This document shows positions 13,401 through 25,300 of a DNA stretch of 64,000 nucleotides, one piece after another. The stretch lies in NCBI GenBank assembly GCA_026874595.1, contig CM049306.1, positions 90,190,642 to 90,254,641 of the forward strand, written 5' to 3'. The notes under the pieces are model-generated. The model was not told the origin of the DNA. It was given only the letters and a program-made list of their open reading frames with translations, and searched no databases. The first letter of the stretch is position 1. Each line of letters opens with the position of its first letter. A program made the position numbers and the translations under genes. This DNA comes from Sipunculus nudus (taxonomy: Eukaryota > Annelida > Sipuncula > Golfingiida > Sipunculidae).

Positions 13401-14635
13401 AGGAAATGTGGAAAATATGAATTCCGAAATATTGCATAATATCATACTTTCCAAACTTGCTTAACTATAAACTTAAGCACTATATGTTTCACCCGATATC
13501 CACGGGCGTTGGCCACAAATAATATTTATCCGTAAGTCAGGTCTTATCAAAACTTTTGTTTGTTATACTATATAACAAGCGCAACGTGTCCCCCCTCCCC
13601 CCCCCCCCCCCTTCAGTTTTTTTATTCTCTGTTCGAGACAAAATATATGACAGTCTCCTAACAATAAAGACAGTTCTTGAAAGAATACATATGAACACCA
13701 CCATTTTTCTAGAAACTAAAAAAAAACTTTATGAATGGTAAACTTGCATGATTAACATAGGTAATGATTTCTTGGTAAGAATTGGGCAGGAGCAGATATT
13801 CATATATTTTATTTGTAGTTCTTATAAAAAAATATGCTACCTGAAAAATGCTTGTGTGTATGTGTAGCTATATCTCCACAGGACGTACCACAATTTATCC
13901 TGGTATATCTGAACTGGGTGGCAGTTCCTCTGTTCTTATATCTGAGGGTCATGTGGTTCATTCCAAGCCCATGCACCATTGGCAGCTTTCCTTTGCAAGG
14001 GCCAGACTCACTTTCTCTGAAGTAGGTGATTCCATGTATAAAATTTTTAGGTGTATATGTTACAGGCAAACTGTGTAATCAGGCATTACATGAAACGACA
14101 GAAAATTTTCCAGGCATTAGGTGTAAGGCCTGGTTTTATGGCCGAGTCATTAAACGAAATGCCTTATTTCTTATTGGCTTGTAGGTTACTGCTCTATGAC
14201 AACACACATTGTCTGGTAAAAATTATTTTGATTTTTTTTTCTGCTGTAACAATGATTAATGCACTTAAGCATGGTTTTAATGCAGGGGCATCTATAAGAA
14301 CTACATATCCAGTACAAATAAAAAAATGTAATGATTGTTTAGTCGACTTAGTCCACACTTCAAATGTTTGTCATAACAAGAAATGAGACCTTCAAGTCAC
14401 AAGAAAACCGTTCTATCTATATATTATACCACTGTTTAATAATACATAGTCCACACTTAAGACATTTGTCTTAATCAGAAATAACCCATTATAGTCACAT
14501 TACAACCATTCTTCAATACATATATATAGTATACCACTATTTATATACAAATTAGTTAACTTTATATTTTGCTGTTGTGACAAGGATCAATACACTTCAA
14601 TTCAACTTTAAAGAACTGGCACCTGGCTATATATA

Positions 14636-14701
<66 letters not shown>

Positions 14702-17700
14702 GCATGGTTAAAGAAATTTTGACACTTTTTTATCTAAATTCAAATTTATTGCCATTAGTCATTTTCACCGAGTGAACAATTGACCGCAGTCACTTGCCAT
14801 CAACATTACAAGTGACAAGTGACGCATAAAACTCTGGTTAACTGTTACACCCGTCTTCGATAGTACATTAGCAGAGCATATCAGTAGTGTCAATAGTATA
14901 TTGACAGAATATATACATGGCCTGAATTTTAGGCCTAGGAACCATTTAAAAATAAATATAAGAAGCTAAGTCTTCATCCAAAATCCGAATATATAGGTTA
15001 AGCTAACTATTTTGCAAAATAGAGCATACGGAATGGAGATTAATTTGTTACACTAATTGCCTAAAACACGTATATATATATAAAACACGATGAAGAAAAA
15101 ACAACATTGTAAATTTACTATAGACTGTTTCTCGGGATGCGACCCGATTCTCGGGTGAATGTTGTTAGAATGAAGCTAACGGCATGGTTTGAAAAGACTT
15201 TACGAGATTACGAGTTTAAGCTTTGTGCGTTTCGAGTAGAGCAAGTAAATGACTGTCACTGATCCTATTGTCCTCGGGAGCACAATAGGATTAGTCGGGG
15301 TACAAGTTCGATGCTGAAACATAACAGGGCAAGAGGTTTTTTGTTGTTTTTATTATTATTTTATTATCATTTACAAAGATATTTTTCCAGGATGCCCATT
15401 CAGCACAGTATGCTGATTTTTAATAGGGTCCTGGGTCCAGTGAACATTTCAGTTGTATACACATATGATATAAAAATACACATGTACTATAAAAATACAC
15501 ATAATATAAAAGGCAAATATACTACACTTATACCAAGTGTACTCTACTTGACAAACTCACCATGAGTTCGCATATATAAATTTGTCGCCTTATAGCTCTT
15601 TCTTGCAGTAGCCACTCCGAACGTACATATCTGGACCACTTGTGAATATATCTAATTCAGGGATTCAGGCATAAACATGCCCTATGTAGCATGGCAACCA
15701 CCATTTAAAGATGTTTCGAGGAAAATCCGCTCGTTTAACTCATTATTTTGAAACAGGGCAATATATTAAATATATTAAATTCATATTACACATTTTCAAC
15801 TCAGGACAAATAAAAACATTATGTCGTGTTCATCACGAAAATCATCCGATAAAGCGGTGCGAAATGGCCTTTCCAGCAACCGATGTGCATTTAGGGAAAT
15901 TTTCTGAACGTTTTATATTTTCATTCTCACCTGCGTCCTTCTGTTTGTCCTCTCATCTGTGGATAAAGAGGTCTAATATGAGAGGAAACTTTCGTGACAT
16001 AAGCCTATGTTATTACTTAGCCTTATGACATATTGACGAACACGTGACTGGGCCACATGGAGGTGTCCGTGCGTTACTGACCTTCATCTTGTTGGTATAT
16101 ATCCTTGTATATTTACAATACAAACATCCAGTCAACTTTTTTATGTGCCCCCCCCCCCTTCCCTCCGGAGACAAGTTGTCCTCAGTGTCATCATCTTTCG
16201 TCAGTTGTCTGTAGAAAATCTTGTGAACGCGATAACTTTTGAGAGAACGCATATTTTTTAAAAGTTTCTACTAATATCTCTGACGAGTTCGAAAACTGGT
16301 GACCTTGACCTTGACCTTAAGGAGCAAATCCGCCGAAATCTAAAATATTTGTGAACCCAATGACTTTTGAATTATTGCACATATTCCCTCAAATTTAACA
16401 GACAGGTTGTTTCAACTGAGTTCTCGAAAAAGAACTTTTAAGTACTGTATCTTTCCATTACATTCTCAAAGAAGTTTGGTAACCTGTAACTCGATTCATG
16501 TTTTCAAAATCAGCTTTTGCGTATTTTACCCTGACATTTTGGTTCATGGGGTTGGAGACATATATCTAGTTATTTCATTCAAACCATTTTAATGATAATG
16601 TTCTTTTAACCCCACCTATTTTTACTCGACTTCGAAAATAAATATAATCTCCATTCGTTTTACTGGTAGACTTTATACAGCTTTGGCTAGTTTTCTATTT
16701 AATTAGGCCTAAGTCTCTTCCTTTCACCGGGACGTATTTGTGGGTAGCTTATTTGAAAAATGAGAGACTGACAAATAAGTCATGCATAGTAAGATTGGAA
16801 ACTTGCATGTGTAGGTGTTACCTGATATCAAAAGCGGATCCTGAAGAGGAAGGGGGGGGGTCCATTGTATCCTTTTTAAAGCGTTTCAGACCAATTTTCG
16901 AGGCCAGGACCTCCCCCCGCCCCCCCCCCCCAACCCCCACCCCTCCCCCCGCCATACTTGGGCCCTTTTTTAAGTTTCATCATAAGTCCTCCTGGGTCGG
17001 ACCCCTCCTTTTCCTAAATCCGCCGCTCTATATCACATGCATTCCCGATAACTGCTTGCCAGCTATGATTGACAATTTTATCTTCATTATGATAAGATAC
17101 ACGAATATAAACCGTGTCCGCATGAGACCAAGGGTTGCTGAACACATATCATTTCCCGTTAACTTGAACGTCCACGATTATAATGTGATCAAATCCGAAC
17201 ACACCCTGATAAACCTGACAGAGTTAAGTTCACGGATTAGATACACGACATCAACGAGTGAGATAACAAAATTATTTTCTTACAGGTGTAAAGTCCACAC
17301 GTTTGTACTTTATCAAACGATGTACATATATGTTATACAATTTTAAAGTATAAAGAAAGATTTAACAAACAATCCAGATCTCTCTCTGCATTCCAAGGAA
17401 TGCAAGCATCCGGCATATAGGGGGTTCCTATTGTTGGATCCTGATCACCCGTGTTTGCATTCACTAATTCGGCCCATATTCCCAGTGCATACGTGACTCT
17501 ATATTTGAGAATATTCCTTGTAAATAATTCTAAATCCGGATCACGTGAGGGATCCATACCCAAATATAATCGATTCTTCATTGCCCCTTCCAGAAATTTC
17601 ATTAAATTCCGTTCATTATTGTATGAGTTATATTGTGAACAACACACACACACACACACAAGAAAGCACACAAATGCATACCCTTCTGGTGAAGGCAATA

Positions 17701-20700
17701 AATATATATAGCAGAAAAAAATATAAGAAATCAAATCAACAAATGTGTTCAGAAGAATAAACAATTAATGGTAGTATTTTTAGAAATATGAATATGAGAC
17801 ATCATTATAATTAGTAGTGGCTGTAGTAAAGTTCTCTCATTAATATTGCATTTTTATGGAGCTATTGCATATTCGGATTTACCGCGTATGTTGGAATAAT
17901 AATAATTTTTTTTCCGGCCAAAATTATTCATTTATATAAACGAAGAAAAATTATTCTCTAGCTGAATTGTATCAGCACTTCACACGATTCCATTATTTTT
18001 AGAAATATGTTACATAGTTCTTTTTATTTTCAGAACGACAAATATGAATTTTTATTATGCCGATGTCTTGTACAAGATAGTTTCACTTATATTTCAGAAT
18101 ATTTGCTACACCACGGTGACAAACGAAGGCGACTTGGTGGTTAGAAAAGGATGCATTGCTCCAAATGTAAGTATTGCTATACACGCACTGCAAGTTTTAT
18201 GTAAATTTACGAACGTATCCCCGGCCTATTAAGAGCAAGCGATACAAAATGTTGATACGTTATCAAATGTTGATTCTTTTTTTAATAAGATTAATTCAGA
18301 AGTAAAAAATAATTTATAATTAATTTCTCTCTTGAAACAGGCCCGGCTCAGGTGCCTTTTATTAAACTGAATTGTACTGAAAATCAAACGTTTTCATTTT
18401 ATATTCTGACACTGATTCCCATATGTAGTTTTTATAATATTACAGGTAAAATCCGTCTCAGAAACGTGATTAATGTAAGGTGTGGTGCACCAAAACTGTG
18501 ACAGATTTGCCACAAAGTTCAGTACAGATGTTATATTTTCTGTTTGAGAAAGAACATTATACTTAAAATCGATTAATCAAGAATCTGGTACAGAAAAACC
18601 AGAAGACAAGCCGGGATTACACTGTACACGACTATCGCTTGTCGTCCACAATTTTCGGCATCCCTGAGCATTTTTCGTTTAGTGTTAATAACAGATTTTC
18701 AGCGATAATCCATGTAACAACTGATGTTCGGCCGACAAAAACGTTTGACACGGTTATCGTGTAAACGACATTACGACAGTCGCTAGGTCGGATCACGAAA
18801 TAGCCGTTTAGGTCGTGTGCTACTTTTAAAATTGCAGAAAAGTAGCCATTGAGTGATATCAGAGAAGACCATGTTATTTATCTGTCATCACTGAGGTCTG
18901 CCAATACATAATTACTTAACAGGAACTACTTATAATGAAATTTTAAACATATTTTGTGTCTTGCTCGAAGATTAATAAAAAATGATATCTTCTCTAACCA
19001 GTGATCAACATTTTAAGTCGATATTTTCATTAAATCAGCAAGGTCGTCGAGGAACAAATATATAGTGATGTTTACTACAAATGTCTGCTATATGCACGTC
19101 TGGATTATGTCGTGCTAAATATGTAACATATAAATAGAACTTGAACACTGCTGAAACAACAGTTTTCGTATTATAATGTCCTACTTTAATTGGTTTGTAG
19201 TACAAACTTGGTACAAATAGAATAATAATAGAGGTGTTAAGATAAGATTGAGAATGTGGCAGAAAAGGGTGCAAGTGAACTATCGTTAATTTCAGTGTCA
19301 AAGGAGGGCAGACTGTGATATCCGTTTTCTTTGGAAACGATCTTGTTAATTTCACCTGCTTCACCGCATGGCGTTAAGCGGATGTGCCATGCACAGGTGG
19401 TAATTTGTGAAATCGACAAGTACGTTTTGTTAATTTCAGTGTCAACCTGGGTTTACTTCGACACGTTTAAGTTTTGACTGAACTTGTTTATTTCATTCCT
19501 AATGCCACACGGTGCATGTTCATTTCACTTATTTGAATATACAGTGTCTCTCTTTATTTTAAACGAAGCATCACCTCGAGGTTCTGTTTTTCTTTAACCC
19601 TAGATATTTAAAGGTCTGAATTTTTGAGCCAGCTATACAACCGTGTACTTAATATTCTGATTCTAAATGCCAAGGCAATTAATTTTTTAACAACCCATGC
19701 AGGTCTAAAAAATCTATACACAAAATACACGTATAATTAATTATATTCAGTTTAACCTTTTTCAAATGTTATTTTTTTTTTTTTTAATTTTCTTTTAGTA
19801 GACCTCTTTTTGCAATAATATGTTTAAATACTTACCTGATTACCTCTAAGGAAACTAAACCCATATGGACCTATGTATGTTTAATACACTTTCTTGTGCA
19901 ATGAAGTTCATCTCAGAATAGATAAAAAATGTTTGTGTCAACTTATTTTTGCAATAAATTTTTTCAAACAGGTATGTCAGTAATAATATTTGAACAATAA
20001 TAATTGAGCAGGTTGAAAATGTTGAATATTATACAAAAATAAGAACTACGTAATTTTCATGAACATTAGCACAACTTACTTAGAAAAAAGGTGGCGCGCG
20101 CTAGACCGGTTCAGAAAAATGTGGAGCGGGCTACATTTTAATTTGCGTTTACACTGTGCCGGTACAAGTGACCATGCAGAGCGCGCTACCCTGTCAAGTT
20201 AGGCCGCATTGCGCTTTGCCCGGCCTAGAATCTGCATTGCATTTACACGCAGATAAATACTGCAAACTAGCGCGGTCTAGTTTGGAGTCTGGCGCACGCT
20301 TGAATCTGGAACCGACTCAAACTGGTGGTCAAAATGTAGCCCGCTCAAGACCAAAAAAACCTGGAAATCTGGCGCGTTTGGGGGACTTGGTTCGCGCAAA
20401 ACGATGTAGAGCGCTCCAGAAAAAAACGTGTGTAAATGGGGCTATTGTGGAACGATATGCTGCCCGCCATGCTGTGTAATCACCATTGTTTAATATGTTA
20501 TTTATATGGGTCATCACCTGCTTTATCATGAATATCTGTACGGTTTTCATCCTTAAACCGTAAAGCCAACCAATTACCTGTGACATACGCCCCATTTACA
20601 CACTTTTTTTCCGGAGCGCTCTACATCGTTTAGCGCGCACAAAGTCCCCCAAACGCGCCAGATTTCCAGCATTTTTGTTCTGGAGCGGGCTACATTTTGA

Positions 20701-22238
20701 CCACCGGTTTGAGTCGGTTCCAGATTCTAGCGCGCAAGACTTTTTCTGGCGCTGCCTACATTTGTGCTTCGAACGTGTGAGAACAGAAGTGGAGCGCTTT
20801 CTTTATAGCGCGCTCCAGCAAGACTCGGCTGTCATGTGACTGGGATTTACCCATGCGAGCAAGGGGGAATCCAATCTAGACCGCGCTAGATTGCAATATT
20901 TATCTGCGTGTAAACGCAATGCAGATTCTAGGCCGGGCCAAGTGCAATGCGGCCTAACTTGACAGGGTAGCGCGCTCTACATGGTCACTTGTTCCGGCAC
21001 AGTGTGAAGGCAAGTTTACATGTAGCCCGTTCCACATTTTTCTGGACTGGTCTAGCGCGCGACACATTTTTTCTAGTGTAAATTGGGCTATTAAGACGCC
21101 CCAACTACACAGGTGAACACTTGGCTTTACCATAATAGCCTCACCGGTATCTCGTTAACATTGTCAATGCATGTAGCTTCGCAAGCCAAAAGTTTGACAT
21201 CATTAATATTAACAGAAAATTTAAAGTTATCTGCAAATGATAGATTGATATTATCAATAATATTAAATATTTTACATTATCTGTCAGTAATTAACAACTA
21301 TTTCCATTCGTTTGATGTTCCCTGGGTTTTCAAATTGTAAAGATCTTACAAGTATATTTATTAATTCATACAATAAAGGATAAACCCTGTGTCGTTTAAT
21401 GTATGTTGAGAACGCGAAAAATGAACGGTCGTAAACACTGAAAAGGTTGAAATCGCAAAATTAAAATCTCTTGAATATTAAGTAAACCACCCAAGAAAAA
21501 AAATCTTCTTGCGGAGGAGGTTATGTCTTCACCAAAGTTTACTTCTAATTTTTTTTAAACATAACCCCTTTTTTTTTAAACACCAACCTTCTTCTATCTT
21601 ATTTCGAGGAATGTTTAATTTATTTTTGCTTTATTTCTCAGGAATGCCAGCGGCGACAAGCTCAGAACGATAGGATGTGTAGCGGGGGAATCGTCCATCA
21701 GGAGAGCTGTACCTACTGTTGTAGCTCAGGAAACCTCTGTAACTATGACAGACAGCCATACGTCCGTGAGTATACGAAAATGTCGTAAATGTCTCGATAT
21801 GGTTACGTTACTGAACGCTTCATATTTAAAACATATGAACATATGAATCAACGTTTTAAATTAATTTGTTTGAATTTATTATAACATTTCTTGATAAATG
21901 TGAATGTTTTATGTACCAGTGGCGTGGCTAGGAATGGAAGAGTACTGGTCGTTTTTGAAAGACTACTTTTAAACCTTTGTTTTAAATGCACGTGAAGTAA
22001 AAAATGATCATACGAAAACATAAAGGGAATAATGTAGTTCCTAGATAATTCTAACTGAGATATTAGGTCCAAGGTGTCAACATCCGTACCTAATCTGCCA
22101 CTTGTGAAGTATATGTTAAAATAAATCCCTTTTGTATCGTTTCCCTATCTCCTTTGTTCATAATGACAGCGCCCCCCCCCCCCCCCCCGTCCCACCAGAT
22201 CTCTTCCACTTCCGACTGCCACTGGATACTACTTTCGT

Positions 22239-22318
<80 letters not shown>

Positions 22319-25300
22319 AAGAGAGAGATTGAGAGCAGAGTGCACTTAAAATTTCCGAAGAATTATAACATCAGATGAAGAAGAGTTTATCAATGCTAAA
22401 GGTGATCGTAATCAGCTCACGTTTATACTGTTCCAAAGTTTTGCATATTTATAAATGCAAAATACGTTAGAATTGACCCTTCTTCATGACTAAATAGGTC
22501 CTTCAATCTCTTACTGCATTTATATGTAAAACACTGCAATGTTGGGTGTTAAGTATACCTACATGAACAATCTGCAGGTAACTGGATTCAAATGGGGGTA
22601 TTCCCATTGCACCTTCAACTTGCTAACATATATATATATATATGGACAAACCGTTTACTTGGATTGAAAGTTATAAGTTTCGCTTTACTCCCACCGCCGT
22701 CATATGCGCATGCATATATATAAAACCGGACATGAAAGAAAAACCGACATTTGCCGCGGATGACGTAAAAAGGTGTTTGAATGCGCATGCTCAATGGCAT
22801 GGAATTCTGTTCCGTTTCAGCAACCACTCCCCAGCCACCAACCACAACCAGTAAGTACCGCTCATCTGTCAAAACTTTACTTATTAGCATAAACAAACTA
22901 CAAAACAACAGCCTTTTTCCAATAAAGTTTAATTGACAGGTAAGAACAATTGAAGAAATATTTCTAAACATATAATATAATATTTCAACTAACATTGTTG
23001 GGGGACAAAACAAACATATACTGCTAATGTAACAACATATCTTGAAATATCTTTTAACTGAACCTGTTCCGTCGATTCTTAGTATAAGTCGAAATAACAT
23101 TTCTTTTCATTATGAGTTTGTTCGATATCAGAAGAATTAAACATAAACTCATATTTAATTGATAATTTTAGCTCGGAAACCAACGACCCCTCGTGCCAGT
23201 AAGTTTCTTTTTGTTGTTTCTTTTATACTTATTAATCATTGCATTGGTTAAGGGTGAAATGCTCACATAAATAATCAATCCACTCGTTTCACAAATTGTC
23301 AACGAGATGCTTGTACAGTTTTACACATGCATATCAATGAAATGTTTGTAAAATCGGTAAAACGTTGATGAGTGTGATAAATGTATAAATATAAACACAC
23401 TTCGATACTTCGCCATACGGACGTGTTACTACTGAAGTATAATTTTTACATCATTTAATTTTTTTACTGACATATTTGGCGCCAAGACAAACGAATGGTG
23501 CTTATATCGCAAATTATCTCCGATTTCCTTTAAATTGGCCTGTTATTTTGATTCTTGGTGTCAGGCGAAATAATATTTTTTTCTTAACTGGAGTTGGTAC
23601 GATTCAAGAAACATTAAACATGAACTCATTTTTAATTGATTATTTTAGCTCAGAAACCAACGACCCCTCGTGCCAGTATTTTTCTCTTCTAGTGTCTTTA
23701 AAATTTGTAAATCATTGTTTTGATAAACGGTGAAATGTTTATTAAATTAGTTAATTAAATCCGCCTGTCTCTCAAATTACCAGCGAAATGCTTATACATA
23801 TTAACAGAAGCATGTTAATGGAAGGAATGAGTGTTCGCTATTTAAACTATGTTGAGTAAATTCTTGAGAATGAAAAGTTTTAGATATAACCACATCCAGA
23901 TATTACAACGGGCATGTATCTATTGAAATTGAATTTTCATAACAGACATGCAGACTTGTATTGCCTGTGAAAATGCCTTTTCGAACGAAGATTGTAACCG
24001 AAAGGGCAGGTCCACCCGGTGTCGACCTGACGAGGTAATATAATGGCTCAGTATAAGTTATTATAAGATCAAACGTAAATAAATACATATTATACTAATA
24101 TATAGTCATAAACCGTATATGTGCTATCACCAGAAACTTGTGTGAGTAACACGGATACATATGAATGACATATTAATTCAAGCTGAGAGAAATGTGTGTG
24201 GCAATTCACTCACTACATGATTGCATCATTGGTCAGCTCTGCCGGCCAGGTGGCTTCCTAATAACAGTGAATTAATCTCGTCCTATGCCGGGATGAACAA
24301 TGCATGGTTAAGAATCATTTGAATAAAACATATTCAGATGACCCACATCAACTTCGAAATTTAATGGATTCTCCCTTTGAAGATACTCTACCCCTAAACA
24401 AAATATCAAAACAGTCTTTGACTGAGTAAAGTTCCTAATTGACAAACCAACCAAATTTCTTACCAAAAATGGCAACCATTTTAAGATGATTATGATATGA
24501 ACATCCAAATTTTAGAATTTACTGTAATAAGTCGTTTTACTTTCGTAAAGGACATCCTCCTACATGTATCTGCTGAAATCGATTTATACACTTTAATCTA
24601 ATACATACTCAATGAGGCGTTTTAATTATTCTTCTTACAATAATTATTATTAAATTACTCACTTTGAACTTTTTACTTATATATACCAATGTTAATCATT
24701 GATACCGCAAAAAAATTAATTATTTGTATTGCCATAATGTTATTGTCTTATAAATATAACAACACCCACGTGCGTTCCATTACTAATCTTTAATCATTTT
24801 TATCACCAGGATGCTTGTGAAACTGAAATCCGACGCATATCAGGCGGCGTGAGAATAAGCAAACGCTGTAAACTGGGGCTGGCATGTTTAAATAATGCTC
24901 GTGGAAATGTCCTCAACTGTCAGAGAACCAACCCAAACCCGTTCTGTTATTACTGCTGCCGAGGCCCACTTTGTAATAGAGAGCTGCCTGATAATCCGAT
25001 TGTGTCACCAAGGACAACTACAACAAGTAATGCTGCTCAAAACTGCCCGGGTAAAAAGAGCTCTGACCAAGAAGGATACATGATGTTTTAGTCCATGTAA
25101 TAGTCCATTATATATTTAACCCTTTTCTTTTTCCACCTAGATCCCTCTAATATGGTTAGATTCCTCTGAGATCAAACATATGGCATATATATATTTTAAG
25201 ATCTTAAAACTCCCTGTAGTTGAACATGTTGAAAATTAATTAAATATAAAACGCACGCTGAGCAAGTTATTGTTAGTAATCTGAATGAGTGTCAGAATTT

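Larger units (their letters stand above)
6669..18097 (+). other. Intron 2, about 11.4 kb
   Basis: The largest intron. It holds a TAGGGCTGTGCGATATC-type element end (7620-7698), an AACATGTTT-rich stretch (10435-10670), a minus-strand SINE copy (11830-12030), a patch open on both strands (13868-14030), (TA)n at 14629-14698, a GCGGATCC-type element (16831-17034) and a minus-strand open frame (17333-17764). The rest is unremarkable AT-rich DNA. Confidence 0.65.
18167..21641 (+). other. Intron 3, splits Ly6 domain 1
   Basis: Contains an inverted pair of GC-rich MITEs (20067-21090). The remainder is AT-rich with no gene recognised; the minus-strand frames at 19035-19419 lack coding features. Confidence 0.65.
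23100..23945 (+). repeat. Tandem duplication of a microexon with its intron flanks, unit 477 bp
   Basis: Bases around exon 6 (23172) and exon 7 (23649) match over more than 150 bp: AAACATAAACTCAT / AAACATGAACTCAT upstream, the exon itself, then AATCATTG, GGTGAAATG and CGAGATGCTT / CGAAATGCTT downstream. Confidence 0.85.

Noticed and set aside
14051-14386. 111-codon plus frame starting in intron 2
   Set aside because: No domain, no matching splice signals and AT-driven composition.
16738-17346. 202-codon plus-strand open frame
   Set aside because: Its middle is a GCGGATCC-type element with C-tracts read as poly-Pro, and the flanks lack coding features.
20156-20595. Open frames on both strands (107 and 88 codons)
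   Set aside because: They arise from the GC-rich body of a MITE.
22615-23100. 161-codon minus-strand open frame
   Set aside because: It overlaps exon 5 antisense and runs through a (TA)n tract; composition is biased to Ile/Tyr/Phe.
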